A stretch of DNA of 64,000 nucleotides from Demequina iriomotensis (GTDB lineage Bacteria; Actinomycetota; Actinomycetes; Actinomycetales; Demequinaceae), in NCBI RefSeq assembly GCF_000971395.1, contig NZ_BBME01000010.1:306101-370100 (forward strand), written 5' to 3'. Under the pieces are notes generated by a model. The model did not search any database and had not been told where the DNA came from. It was given only the letters and a program-made list of their open reading frames with translations. Of this stretch, positions 33,819-43,294 are shown piece after piece. Position 1 is the first letter of the stretch. Every line of letters begins with the position of its first letter. Position numbers and translations under genes: made by a program.

Positions 33819-36800
33819 GTGCTCTCACGCGTCATCGACGCGCGCCTGCGCGCGCCCGGAATCATCGCCGGTGCGCTGCTCGCGCTGTTGCTCTCCACCA
33901 CGCTGATCGCCCTGCCCGCACGCGCCGCGGACGCCGCGCCGTCGCTGGTGTGGGGCGTCAAGTCCTCGTTCCGCTCGTACATCGCGGGCGCCGGCACCAT
34001 CTCCGTCTCCTCCCCCGCGACGGACGACGGCGCCGCCACCACCTTCCCCTTCACCGCGGGTGACGAAGCGTCCGGGGCCTTCGCGGGAGCCGTCATCTTC
34101 GACGCGCACGGCGGCGCCCTGCACCTTGAGATCGCCGATCCGTCCGTGAGCGTCTCCGGTACCACCGGCACGCTCTCCGCGACGGTCGGCGGGACGCCCA
34201 TCCCCGTCGCCACGCTCGACCTCTCCGGCGTCGCACCCACCGTCGCTAGCGGCCTCGTGACGTTCACCGGCGTGCCCGCCGTGCTCACGGCCCAGGGCGC
34301 GGCCGCGTTCGTCAGCTACCCGACCGGCACCGCGATGGACCCCGTGACGTTCTCGCTCCCCGCGGGCGACACGACCACGCCGGAGACCGACCCCACGGAC
34401 GAGCCCGAGGTCGAGGAGACCGACGAGCCCGAGGTCGAGGAGACCGAGACACCCGCCCCGGCGACGCCCGAGGTCGCGGTCGACCGCACCGCGCAGCTCG
34501 ACGGCACCGGCGACACCATCACCGTCACCGGCACCGGGTTCCTGCCCGCCGACCCGGCCACCACGGGCGTCCGCCCGCCTCTCGCAGGGAGGTTCACCGG
34601 CATCTACGTCACGGTCGGCAAGTTCGCCGAGACCTGGCAGCCCAGCGCGGGCGCCGCATCGTCCGCGCGCAAGAACGCCCACACCGCGTGGGCGCTGCCC
34701 GCGGCGAGCATGGCCACCGTCGGCGGCACCGCCGCCGGCGCGATCGAGCTCACCGACGAGGGCGCCTTCTCCGTCACCTTCGACGTCGCCGACGACGAGC
34801 TCGACGCCGTCGAGGGCGACTGGGGCGTCTACACCTACGCCGCGGGCGGCGCCGTCTACGCACCGTTCGAGACCGAGACCCTCCTCACGTTCGCGCCGCG
34901 CGTCACCGTCACCCCGACCGAGGGGCTCGACGACGTCGCGACGCTCGCCGTCGAGGGCCGCAACTTCCTCCCCGCCGGCGCCGCCACCACCGGCAAGTAC
35001 CCGCCGCTCGCGGGCAAGTTCACCGGCGCGTACGTCGCGGTGGGCAAGTTCGCGGACGTCTGGCAGCCCACCGCGGGCGCCGCATCGTCCGCGCGCCCGA
35101 ACTCGGACGTCCGGTGGGCCGTGCCCGCCGCGGAGGTCGACACCATCGGCGGCACCGCCGCCGGCGCCGTCGCGATCGACGGCAGCGGCACCTTCACCAC
35201 CACCCTCGAGGTCGTCAAGTCCGAGCTCGACGCCGTCGAGGGCGACTGGGGCGTCTACACCTACGCCGCCGGCGGCGCGAAGCACGCGCCGTTCGAGACC
35301 GCGACGCCGATCGCCTTCGCGTCGGACGATGCGCCGGCCGGGTCGGGCATCGCCGTCACCCCGGTCTCGGGTCTCGCGGACGGCGACACCGTCACCGTGA
35401 CCGGCTCGCTGCCCGCCCAGGTGGGAGGCGCCGACACGTCGGTCTACCTCATGTACTGCGCCGCGACCGGCGCGGAGCCTGGCACGGCCGCGGGCCGCCC
35501 GTCCGGCGACCTGTGCGACCCCTCCCGCCAGGCGTGGCTCATGCACACGTCGGTGTACGGCCAGCCCGCCACGGGCGCCGTGACCGACGGCACGTGGACC
35601 TTCGAGACGACGCTGGACGTCGCGAGCGCGTTCGGCGACGTCGACTGCACCGCCTCCGGCGTCGAGTGCGGCGTGTTCGTGCGCCTCGCGCACACCTTCC
35701 CCGGTGACTACTCGCTCGACCAGCTGGTGCCGGTGAGCTTCGCGGGCGACGCCGGTTCCGGCTCGGGCGGCGGCTCCGGCGGCTCGGGCGGCGGCTCGGG
35801 TGGTTCCGGCTCCGGCGGTTCCGGTGACGGCTCGGGCTCGGGCACCGACGGCGGCTCCGGCTCCAGCGGATCCGGCTCAGGCTCGGGCTCCCAGGGCGGC
35901 ACCGCGACCGTCGGCCGCCTCACCTGGGGCGTCGACGCCGGCTTCCGCTCGTACGTCACGGGCTCGATCGCGCAGGGCGCGATCTCCGTCACGGGCGCGA
36001 CCGCGTCGAACGGCGCGTTCACCTTCACCCAGTCCGGCGGCGACGCCGACGCCTCGAAGCAGACGGGTACGGCACGCTACGCCGGCGCGGTCACGTTCAC
36101 GGGCCACCACGGTGCGCTGAACCTCACGGTGGCGAACCCGTACGTCCGGCTCGGCTCGACCGGCGCGACGCTGAGCGTCGAGGTCGACGGCACCCGCGTC
36201 GACTTCGCGACGCTCCACCTCGCTGCCGGCGGCCGCTCCACGGTCGACGGCGCAGTCCTGTGGTCGAACGTCCCCGCCACCCTCACCGCCGCGGGCGCCG
36301 TCGCGTTCGACGGCTTCTACGCCGCAGGTCGCGCGCTCGATCCCGTGACGTTCAGCGTGGGCACCGGCTCCGCCACGGCGGGCCGCGGCTCCACCACCAC
36401 GGTGTCGACGGCGGCCCCCGCCGCATCGTCCTCCTCGACCGAGGTGCCGGCGGCACCTCCGGCGACCACCGGCATCGTGCTCGACGACGCGACCCGGGCG
36501 GCGCTCATCTCCGGCGAGACGGTCACGCTACGCGTGGGCGGCTTCGCGCCCCACGAGACGGGCATCCGCGTCGTCGTCTACTCGACACCCACGGTGCTCG
36601 CGGAGGACCTCACGGCCGACGCGGAAGGCTACGTCACCTGGACCGGTGCGCTCCCCGGCTCGCTCGTGGGCACGCACACCCTGACGTTCCAGGGCTCGGA
36701 GAGCTTCGGCGTGGTGCTCGACATCCCGGCGCGCACCATGTGCACGGTGGACGATGCGACCCTCGCCTGGGGTGTCAAGGACTCCTTCCGCGCATACATC

Positions 36801-37475
36801 GAGGGCACCATCGCGAACGGGGGCTGGACCCTCACCGGCGTCACGGAGGAGGCCGGCGCGTTCACGTGGCCGGGTGCCGGCGCGCTCGACACCGACCCCG
36901 TGAGCGGAGCGGTGGCCTTCACCGGGTCCGTGCGCTTCACCGGGCATGACGGCGCGCTCGACACGACGCTCGCGAACCCGACCCTCGACGTGAGCGGCGG
37001 CGTCGCGACCCTGCTGGTCGACGTGAGCGGCGATCGCCAGGACGGCACCGAGGTCGACGCGGAGGGTGTCGCGTTCGCGGCGCTCGACATGGCGGCCGGC
37101 GACGTCTCGGTGGACGGCGACGTGGTCACGGTCGCGGGCATCCCGGCGACGCTGACCGCGGCGGGCTCCGAGGCGTTCGGGACCTACCCCGCCGGCGAGG
37201 CGCTCGACACGGTCACCCTCACGCTCACGAGCGCCCAGGCCTGCGCCGGGGTCGTGGCCGGGCTCCCGGCCCCGGAGGTGGTCGCCGAGCCGACCGAGGA
37301 GCCGAGCGCCGAGGCCGCCGACCCGACCGTCGCGGTCGAGGACCAAGCCGCGGCGGAGTCCGAGGCGACGACGACCGACGAGGGTTCCGTGACCTGGTGG
37401 CCGTGGGCCGCGGGCGCGCTCGCGCTGGTCGCAGCGGGCGTGGCGTTCGCGGTGAGGCGCTCCCGCAAGGCCTGA
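33819..37475 (+). CDS. htaA: Cell-surface haem-binding protein with three HtaA domains
   Basis: 1218 residues. A signal peptide (IIAGALLALLLSTTLIALPA, then ARAADA) leads to HtaA domain 1 (about 41-190, LVWGVKSSFRSYI). Two 130-residue repeats follow (about 228-358 and 366-498, both ending DWGVYTYAAGGA) and a related degenerate one (about 510-640). A Gly/Ser linker (about 646-693) precedes HtaA 2 (about 700-850, LTWGVDAGFRSYV) and HtaA 3 (about 975-1140, LAWGVKDSFRAYI). A C-terminal membrane helix with a basic tail (FAVRRSRKA) anchors it; there is no LPXTG. In Corynebacterium HtaA captures haem from haemoglobin for the HmuTUV importer, whose genes converge on this one. GTG start with AGGAG. Confidence 0.9.
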   Translation: MLSRVIDARLRAPGIIAGALLALLLSTTLIALPARAADAAPSLVWGVKSSFRSYIAGAGTISVSSPATDDGAATTFPFTAGDEASGAFAGAVIFDAHGGALHLEIADPSVSVSGTTGTLSATVGGTPIPVATLDLSGVAPTVASGLVTFTGVPAVLTAQGAAAFVSYPTGTAMDPVTFSLPAGDTTTPETDPTDEPEVEETDEPEVEETETPAPATPEVAVDRTAQLDGTGDTITVTGTGFLPADPATTGVRPPLAGRFTGIYVTVGKFAETWQPSAGAASSARKNAHTAWALPAASMATVGGTAAGAIELTDEGAFSVTFDVADDELDAVEGDWGVYTYAAGGAVYAPFETETLLTFAPRVTVTPTEGLDDVATLAVEGRNFLPAGAATTGKYPPLAGKFTGAYVAVGKFADVWQPTAGAASSARPNSDVRWAVPAAEVDTIGGTAAGAVAIDGSGTFTTTLEVVKSELDAVEGDWGVYTYAAGGAKHAPFETATPIAFASDDAPAGSGIAVTPVSGLADGDTVTVTGSLPAQVGGADTSVYLMYCAATGAEPGTAAGRPSGDLCDPSRQAWLMHTSVYGQPATGAVTDGTWTFETTLDVASAFGDVDCTASGVECGVFVRLAHTFPGDYSLDQLVPVSFAGDAGSGSGGGSGGSGGGSGGSGSGGSGDGSGSGTDGGSGSSGSGSGSGSQGGTATVGRLTWGVDAGFRSYVTGSIAQGAISVTGATASNGAFTFTQSGGDADASKQTGTARYAGAVTFTGHHGALNLTVANPYVRLGSTGATLSVEVDGTRVDFATLHLAAGGRSTVDGAVLWSNVPATLTAAGAVAFDGFYAAGRALDPVTFSVGTGSATAGRGSTTTVSTAAPAASSSSTEVPAAPPATTGIVLDDATRAALISGETVTLRVGGFAPHETGIRVVVYSTPTVLAEDLTADAEGYVTWTGALPGSLVGTHTLTFQGSESFGVVLDIPARTMCTVDDATLAWGVKDSFRAYIEGTIANGGWTLTGVTEEAGAFTWPGAGALDTDPVSGAVAFTGSVRFTGHDGALDTTLANPTLDVSGGVATLLVDVSGDRQDGTEVDAEGVAFAALDMAAGDVSVDGDVVTVAGIPATLTAAGSEAFGTYPAGEALDTVTLTLTSAQACAGVVAGLPAPEVVAEPTEEPSAEAADPTVAVEDQAAAESEATTTDEGSVTWWPWAAGALALVAAGVAFAVRRSRKA

Positions 37476-37485
37476 GCCGCAGGGA

Positions 37486-37523
37486 CGACGGCGCCCCCGA
37501 CCGCACGGTCGGGGGCGCCGTCG
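37486..37523. terminator. Strong hairpin between convergent htaA and hmuV
   Basis: 17-bp perfect stem beginning CGACGGCGCCCCCGACC (37486-37502), loop GCAC, complement to 37523. A second hairpin of about 13 bp follows (37558-37570 with 37599-37611). Together they should stop transcription from both sides. Confidence 0.8.
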
Positions 37524-37649
37524 CATCCCCCTCTCCGGACAGTGCCAACGGATCTCGCCGCGACACGCCGCGCGCGGGCCCGAATACGCCCCGATCATCG
37601 GCGTGTCGCGGTCAACTCCGTGGGAAGTGTCCAGGGAGCGAGGGGGCGG

Positions 37650-38420
37650 TCAGCGCTTCGGGAGCACCACGGGGAGGCCCGTGTCCGGGTCCTCGATGAC
37701 GCGCACGCCGAGTCCGTAGACCGGCTCGAGCAGCTCCGGGACCAGGACCTCGCGCGGCGACCCCAGGCCCGCGAGCCGCGCACGGTCGAGCACGGCTATG
37801 CGGTCGGAGTAGGCCGCGGCGAGCGACAGATCGTGCACCACGACCACCACGGCGCTCCCGCCGCGTGCGAGCTCGCGCGCGAGCGCGAAGACCTCCTCCT
37901 GGTGACGGATGTCAAGCGCCGCGGTGGGCTCGTCGAGCATGACCACCGGCGTGCGCTGCGCGAGCACCCGCGCGAGCGACACCCGCGCACGCTCGCCTCC
38001 GGACAACGACGTGAAGGCACGCTCGGCGAGGTGCGCGACGTCGGCCCGCGCGAGGGACTCGGCGATCACCGCATCGTCGTCCTCCGCCTCGGGTCGAGCG
38101 CGCCACGGGCTGCGCCCCATCGCGACCACCTCGCGCACGGTGAACGCGAACGCCACCTGGTTGTCCTGCGTGAGGACCGCGCGCTCGCGCGCGAGCGGCC
38201 CCGGAGCCCAGGCGGACAGCGGCCGCCCGTCGAGCTCGACCAGCCCGCCGGCGAGGTCCCGCTCGCCCGACAGCGCGGACAGCAGCGTCGACTTGCCGGC
38301 ACCGTTGGGCCCCATCAGCGCGAGCAGCTCGCCGTGGCGCACGTCGAGCGTGACCTGGTCGACGAGCGTGGCGCCGCCCGCCCGCACGGTGACGTCGCGC
38401 GCGTGGATCGCGGCGGTCAC
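37650..38420 (-). CDS. hmuV: Haemin ABC transporter ATP-binding protein
   Basis: 256 residues. ABC ATPase with Walker A GPNGAGKST near residue 37, the haem/siderophore-family Q-loop (LTQDNQVAFAF), signature LSGGERARVSLARVL near 140, Walker B PVVMLDEPTAALD and the switch His in VVVVHDLS. It energises haem import with the permease upstream. The GTG at 38420 overlaps the permease stop by 4 nt; the longer open frame is inside the permease gene. Last gene of hmuOTUV. Confidence 0.93.
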   Translation of the reverse strand: MTAAIHARDVTVRAGGATLVDQVTLDVRHGELLALMGPNGAGKSTLLSALSGERDLAGGLVELDGRPLSAWAPGPLARERAVLTQDNQVAFAFTVREVVAMGRSPWRARPEAEDDDAVIAESLARADVAHLAERAFTSLSGGERARVSLARVLAQRTPVVMLDEPTAALDIRHQEEVFALARELARGGSAVVVVVHDLSLAAAYSDRIAVLDRARLAGLGSPREVLVPELLEPVYGLGVRVIEDPDTGLPVVLPKR

Positions 38421-39460
38421 GCCCAGCCTCCCGACCGCGTGCGCTGACGGCGCAGCAGCCAGAAGAAGAACGGCCCGCCCACCAGCGACGTGAGCAGCCC
38501 GATCGGCAGCTCGGCACCCGTGACGAGGGTGCGCGCCGCGACGTCGGCGTAGGTGAGCAGCACGGCGCCGCCGAGCGCGCTCGCGCCCAGCAGGGCACGA
38601 TGCGCGGGGCCCAGCACGAGCCGCATGAGGTGCGGCACCACGAGCCCGACGAAGGAGATGATGCCGGCGTACGCGACCGCGGCGCCGGTGAGCACGGCGA
38701 CGACGAGGATCGAGACGATGCGCAGGCGCTCGACCCGCACACCGAGGTGCGAGGCGGTGCGCTCCCCCAGCGCGAGCAGGTCGTATCGGGGCGCGAGCAC
38801 GAGCGCCACCGCGACGCCCGCGGCCGCGAGCACGGCGACCACCGCGACCTCGGGCCAGCGCGTGCCGTTGAGGCTGCCCAGCTGCCAGAACACGATCTGC
38901 TCGCGAGCGGCCGAGTCCCCGACGAACAGCAGCAGCGCCAGCCCCGCGCCCGCGAACGCGTTCACCGCGATGCCGGTGAGCAGGAGCGTCACCACCTCGG
39001 TGCGACCGTTCGCCCGTGCCATCGCGTAGACCAGCAGCGTCACGCCCACGCCGCCGGCGAAGGCGAAGCCCGCGACCGACGCCACCGAGCCGAGCGCCGC
39101 GCCCGTGACGATCGCGAGCGCGGCGCCCAGCGCCGCGCCGGACGAGACGCCGACCACGCCCGGCTCGGCGAGCGGGTTGCCGAAGATCGCCTGCATCACC
39201 GCGCCCGCCACCGCGAGCGCCGCGCCGACGAGCACGCTCATGGCGACCCGAGGGAAGCGGATCTGCCACAGCGCCTGCGTCGTCACGTCGTCGACCGGAG
39301 CCCACGCGGTGGGGAGGCCGACGCCCTCGAGCGCCGCCCCCACCACCTCGGCGGGCGAGATCGCGAGCTGCCCGACGGCGGCCGAGACCAGCACCCCGGC
39401 GACGAGCGCGACCCCCAGCGCCGCGCAGACGACGACGGCGCGGCGTATGCGCGCGCTCAC
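38417..39460 (-). CDS. hmuU: Haemin ABC transporter permease (FecCD family)
   Basis: 347 residues with about ten membrane helices. FecCD/BtuC-type motifs are evident: AVVVCAALGVALVAGVLVSA at the start, VGAALAVAGAVMQAIFGNPL (family signature) near residue 80, EPGVVGVSSGAALGAALAIV next, and GIISFVGLVVPHLMRLVLG near 265, the coupling region to the ATPase. It forms the membrane channel for haem. GTGA overlaps at both ends show tight translational coupling with hmuT and hmuV. Confidence 0.94.
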   Translation of the reverse strand: MSARIRRAVVVCAALGVALVAGVLVSAAVGQLAISPAEVVGAALEGVGLPTAWAPVDDVTTQALWQIRFPRVAMSVLVGAALAVAGAVMQAIFGNPLAEPGVVGVSSGAALGAALAIVTGAALGSVASVAGFAFAGGVGVTLLVYAMARANGRTEVVTLLLTGIAVNAFAGAGLALLLFVGDSAAREQIVFWQLGSLNGTRWPEVAVVAVLAAAGVAVALVLAPRYDLLALGERTASHLGVRVERLRIVSILVVAVLTGAAVAYAGIISFVGLVVPHLMRLVLGPAHRALLGASALGGAVLLTYADVAARTLVTGAELPIGLLTSLVGGPFFFWLLRRQRTRSGGWA

Positions 39461-40506
39461 CCGCCGTAGACCGCTGCGGCGAGCGCCTCGACGATCGCGG
39501 CGGAGCGGGGCCCGAACGCGAGGATGTCGTGATCGTCCATGTCGACGATGCGCCGGTTCTCCCCCGCGCTCGTCAGCGCGATCGCGGGCCGCTCCGCGAG
39601 GAGCCCGTCGATGCCGCCCACGGACTCGAGGCCCTTGGTCATCACCAGGATGACGTCCGGGTCGGCGGCGAGCATGGCCTCGTCGGTCAGCGGCTGCATG
39701 CCGCGGATGCCGGCGTCGGCCGCGGCGTCGACCCCGCCCAGGGCGTCGATGAGATCGTCCGCCCCGGACTCGTCGCCGAACATGTAGTAGACGCCGGCCG
39801 AGCCCCTCAGATAGAGGAACGCCATGCGCAACGGCTCGGGCTCGCGCGCCGCGAGGTCCGCGACGTCGGCGGCGGCCTGCGCGACCTCGGCGGCGATCCG
39901 GTCGGCCAGGGCGGCCCCGGGGTCGGGGACCCCCAGGGCGGCGCCCACCTGCCGCGCGAGCTCGCCTGCGCCGGCGAAGCCGTCCTCGTTGTCGACGTAG
40001 ACCACCGGGATGCCGGCGTCGCGCACCTGCGCGACCGCGTCGGACGGGCCGATGCTGCCGTCCGTGATCACCACCGACGGCTCGAGCGCGAGCACCGCCT
40101 CGGGCGTGAGCGTGTGGCTCGCGCCCGTGACCACCGGCACGTCCTCGAGACCGGGCAGCTCGGCGGCGGTATCGCGGCCGACGATGCTCCCCCCGAGGCC
40201 GAACGCGACCACCGTCGCGGCGATCGCCCCGGTCATGTCGACGGCGACGATGCGGCTCGTGTCGGACACCGTGACATCGCGGTCGCCGTCACGCTCGTGG
40301 GACGCGACCGACACGGGCAGCGCCGGGTCCGCCGCGCCGTCGAGGACCGCGACGCCGCGATCGGCGAGCACGGCGGTGGCGGGACCCGCGACGTCGGCAC
40401 GCGCCGCCGCCGCGGTGGTCACGGCGTGGGTCGCCGACGTGCCGGCGGCGCAGCCCGACAGTCCGAGCGCGGCCGCGACGAGGGCCGCGAGGAGGCGAGG
40501 CGCCAC
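39457..40506 (-). CDS. hmuT: Haemin-binding lipoprotein of the ABC transporter
   Basis: 349 residues. Lipoprotein signal peptide with lipobox LGLSGC near residue 19, so anchored outside the membrane. Two periplasmic-binding lobes (TroA/FhuD-like): RIVAVDMTGAIAATVVAFGL and EAVLALEPSVVITDG, then a long linking helix, then MAFLYLRGSAGVYYMFGDES and LTDEAMLAADPDVILVMT. It collects haem from the surface HtaA protein and passes it to HmuU. GTG start sharing one base with the hmuO stop (TAGTG). Confidence 0.92.
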   Translation of the reverse strand: MAPRLLAALVAAALGLSGCAAGTSATHAVTTAAAARADVAGPATAVLADRGVAVLDGAADPALPVSVASHERDGDRDVTVSDTSRIVAVDMTGAIAATVVAFGLGGSIVGRDTAAELPGLEDVPVVTGASHTLTPEAVLALEPSVVITDGSIGPSDAVAQVRDAGIPVVYVDNEDGFAGAGELARQVGAALGVPDPGAALADRIAAEVAQAAADVADLAAREPEPLRMAFLYLRGSAGVYYMFGDESGADDLIDALGGVDAAADAGIRGMQPLTDEAMLAADPDVILVMTKGLESVGGIDGLLAERPAIALTSAGENRRIVDMDDHDILAFGPRSAAIVEALAAAVYGG

Positions 40507-41156
40507 TACGCGGCCGCGCGGGCGTCCGCGCCCAGCGCGTCGAAGATCGCACCGTTGAAGTCGAACGCCGCCTGCGCCTCCTCGATGAGCGCGCGCTCCT
40601 GCACGGCATCGAGCGCGAGCGCGTCGAGCTGGGCGCGATAGTCGCGCTTGTAGCGCACGGGCGAGTCGATCGACTCGAAGCGGTAGAAGCCCAGCTGCGC
40701 GTCCGTGGCGCCGTAGTGGCGCGCGACCAGCGCCGCGATGGCCTGCCCTCCCGAGAGATCCCCCAGGTAGCGCGTGTAGTGGTGCGCGATGTAGCGGGGC
40801 GTGTCCGCCGCGTCGAGGCCGCCGAGGTGATCGACGTACGCCTGCGTCGCGGGCAGCGCGGGGTGCTCGGCCTGCCAGTCGCCCGCGCCGAGCTCGGCGA
40901 GGTCCGCCTCCATCGACGGCACCCGCCGCAGGCCCGCGTCCGCGAGGAACCCCGGGTCGCCCGGCTGCGGCGCGCGCGCCTCGAGCGCGCGGTAGACGTA
41001 CGTGTACTGCGCGAGGTAGCGCACGTAGGCCGCGAGGTCGAGCTCGCCACCCATGAGCCGGGTGATGAAGCCCCTCGACTCGGTGTCACGGTGCTGGGGA
41101 GCGGTGGCCTCGCGGAGGCGCGCGGAGAGTCCCGAAGGGGCGTCGGTCGCAGTCAT
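40506..41156 (-). CDS. hmuO: Haem oxygenase
   Basis: 216 residues, typical for bacterial HO. It opens haem to biliverdin, CO and free iron using O2 and electrons. The proximal His lies in the N-terminal ATAPQHRDTESRGF and the distal helix is the diagnostic RYLGDLSGGQAIAALV near residue 135. First gene of the operon, so imported haem can be degraded at once. Leaderless: TAGGTT at 41168..41163 and ATG 6 nt later, with GTGACA as a -35 about 18 bp upstream. Confidence 0.95.
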   Translation of the reverse strand: MTATDAPSGLSARLREATAPQHRDTESRGFITRLMGGELDLAAYVRYLAQYTYVYRALEARAPQPGDPGFLADAGLRRVPSMEADLAELGAGDWQAEHPALPATQAYVDHLGGLDAADTPRYIAHHYTRYLGDLSGGQAIAALVARHYGATDAQLGFYRFESIDSPVRYKRDYRAQLDALALDAVQERALIEEAQAAFDFNGAIFDALGADARAAA

Positions 41157-41162
41157 GCGAGC

Positions 41163-41168
41163 AACCTA
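41163..41168 (-). promoter_or_regulatory. -10 box (TAGGTT) of the leaderless hmuO operon
   Basis: Minus strand TAGGTT, 6 nt before the hmuO ATG. Between it and the GTGACA -35 lies CTATTGCGGAA, a half-site like the TGTTGCGT arm at the htaA promoter, so a shared haem or iron regulator is plausible. Confidence 0.6.
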
Positions 41169-41441
41169 CCAATTCCGCAATAGCCGTGTCACGTAATTCG
41201 CCGCCGGCGGGAAGCGAAACACCCCGGCTCGGCCACGTCGTCGGGGCCGTGCCGGGGTCACGGTAGGTGCGGACACGCCATTGTGTCCGCACTCGATGAC
41301 GCTAGCGCCCTCCGGACCAGGAACGTTCAGCGTTACGCAATAGTTATCAATGTCATCGTTCACATCCGCGCATCGCACACGATCCCCGGGCGTCGGCCTC
41401 CCCGAGGGGCTCGACTACAGTCGACACAGGGGGTGACGCCC
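41169..41441. other. Divergent intergenic region with two hairpins
   Basis: It holds an 8-bp stem ACCCCGGC/GCCGGGGT (41221-41228, 41251-41258) and a perfect 10-bp stem GTGCGGACAC/GTGTCCGCAC (41267-41276, 41283-41292, loop GCCATT). It also has an unusually AT-rich patch at about 41330-41375 (TTACGCAATAGTTATCAATG) and a TACAGT -10 candidate at 41416-41421 for the plus-strand gene. No gene. Confidence 0.5.
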
Positions 41442-43241
41442 ATGACCGGAGCCGCGACGGACACCGTCGACGCGGCCGCGCGGGAGCCCGAGCGCCCCGC
41501 CCCTCACGCGACGCCTCGCCGCCGCGAGCCGCGCGCGCGACGCGCCCCCGCATCGTCCCGCCGCGCGCCCGGGCTCCTCGAGCCGACGTTCTCCGGCGTC
41601 GGGCTGGTGGTGGGGGCGTTCTTCATCTCGGTGTCGCTCGAGCCGTCGCTGCTGCCACGCATCCCCGTGGTCCAGGGCCTCGCGTCGGGGGTGTCGTTCA
41701 TGCTCGGCTACGGTGCGGGCGCGGGCGCGCATGCGGTCTGGAACTACCTCCAGGTGCCCAACCTCCACGGCCGCACGCGGCGCATCGTCGCCTGGTCGCT
41801 GCTCGCCGTGATCTGGGTCAGCCTGTCGCTGTCGGTGTGGCGCTGGGTCGGATGGCAGAACGGCATCCGACGCACCTTCGGCATGGAGGACCTCGACCCG
41901 ACGGCGTGGCCCATCGTCATCGGCACCGGCGTGGCGGTAGCCGCGGCGCTGCTGGTGCTCGCGCGCGCGCTCCGGGCCGTCTTCCGCTGGGCCGACCAGC
42001 TCATGCTCCGCTTCCTGCCCCCGCGCCTCGCCATCACCCTGGCGACCGCCGGCACGGCGATCCTGCTGTGGCTCCTGGTGTCCGGCCTGCTGGTGCGAGG
42101 CCTGTTCGCGGGCGCCAACGAGGCGTTCTCCGTGCGCGACGCCTCCGACAAGGCCGGCACCACCGTCGTCACCTCGACGCTCAAGTCCGGCGGCGCCGAC
42201 TCGCTGGTCGAGTGGGAGCAGCTGGGGCGCCAGGGACGGAGCTTCGTGTCGACGGGACCCACCGTCGAGGAGCTCGACGCGTACACCGGGGGCGGCGCGG
42301 TCGAGCCGATCCGTGTCTACGTGGGCCTCAAGTCGGCGCCGACGCTCGAGGAGCGGGCCCAGCTGGTGCTCGACGAGCTCGAGCGCACCGGCGCGTTCGA
42401 CCGCCAGGTGCTGGTCCTCGCCACCACCACCGGCACGGGGCTCATCGACGCGAACGCCGCGGACTCGCTCGAGTTCCTCTACGGCGGCGACACCGCGATC
42501 GCCGGGCTGCAGTACTCGTACCTGCCGAGCTGGCTGTCCCTGCTGGCGGACCAGGCCTCCGTCGCCGAGGCCTCACGCGCCGTGTTCGACGCGGTCCACG
42601 ACCACTGGGCCGAGCTGCCCGAGGCGTCGCGTCCCGAGCTCTACCTGTACGGCCTGTCGCTCGGCTCCGCGGGCGTGGAGTCGATCCTCACGGGCCCCGA
42701 CATCCTCAACGAGCCCATCGACGGCGCTCTCATGACGGGCCCCACCTTCCTCAACCTGCTCCACAACCAGCTCGAGCGCACGCGCGACGCCGGCTCGCCC
42801 GCGTGGCTGCCCGTCGTGGGCGACGGCCGCACCGTCCGCTTCACCGGCGAGGACGATGCGCTCGACGCCCCCGGGGCGACCTGGGGCGACACCCGCATCG
42901 TCTACCTCCAGCACGGGTCCGACCCCGTGGTGTTCTTCTCCCCCGTCACGTTCTACCGGGAGCCGGAGTGGCTCCAGGGCGACGCGCGCGCCCCCGACGT
43001 CTCGCCGCAGATGCGCTGGTTCCCGCTCATCACGGGCTGGCAGACCCTGCTCGACATGCCCGCCTCGGGCTCGGTGCCCGAGGGCTACGGACACATGTAC
43101 ACCGCGAGCGCGAACCTGCAGGCCTGGGTGGGCGTGACGCGACCGCCGGACTGGTCGGCGGAGGACACGGCGACGCTCGGCACCTACCTCGACGCGCGTC
43201 GCGCCGAGCGGCTCACCCTGCTCGAGCAGCTGGGCCAGTAG
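41442..43241 (+). CDS. Alpha/beta-hydrolase family membrane protein (PF10081-like)
   Basis: 599 residues. About four N-terminal membrane helices (roughly 45-225: VGLVVGAFFISVSLEPSLLP, VSFMLGYGAGAGAHAVW, then IVAWSLLAVIWVSLSL and ITLATAGTAILLWLLVSGLL) precede a large extracytoplasmic alpha/beta-hydrolase domain. The nucleophile elbow is probably YLYGLSLGSAGVES near residue 405 (G-L-S-L-G). The family is common in actinobacteria and uncharacterised; lipid or ester hydrolysis at the membrane is an inference. The start at 41442 has GGGGGTG upstream; the longer frame begins inside the promoter region. Confidence 0.8.
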   Translation: MTGAATDTVDAAAREPERPAPHATPRRREPRARRAPASSRRAPGLLEPTFSGVGLVVGAFFISVSLEPSLLPRIPVVQGLASGVSFMLGYGAGAGAHAVWNYLQVPNLHGRTRRIVAWSLLAVIWVSLSLSVWRWVGWQNGIRRTFGMEDLDPTAWPIVIGTGVAVAAALLVLARALRAVFRWADQLMLRFLPPRLAITLATAGTAILLWLLVSGLLVRGLFAGANEAFSVRDASDKAGTTVVTSTLKSGGADSLVEWEQLGRQGRSFVSTGPTVEELDAYTGGGAVEPIRVYVGLKSAPTLEERAQLVLDELERTGAFDRQVLVLATTTGTGLIDANAADSLEFLYGGDTAIAGLQYSYLPSWLSLLADQASVAEASRAVFDAVHDHWAELPEASRPELYLYGLSLGSAGVESILTGPDILNEPIDGALMTGPTFLNLLHNQLERTRDAGSPAWLPVVGDGRTVRFTGEDDALDAPGATWGDTRIVYLQHGSDPVVFFSPVTFYREPEWLQGDARAPDVSPQMRWFPLITGWQTLLDMPASGSVPEGYGHMYTASANLQAWVGVTRPPDWSAEDTATLGTYLDARRAERLTLLEQLGQ

Positions 43242-43294
43242 CCCCGGCAGCAGAACGGGCCGCCGGGTCACCCCGACGGCCCGTCAGCGACGTC

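Noticed and set aside
41283..41441. Longer N-terminus of the alpha/beta-hydrolase membrane protein
   Set aside because: It would run through the intergenic hairpins and promoter; the ATG at 41442 has a ribosome-binding site and a -10 at a sensible distance.
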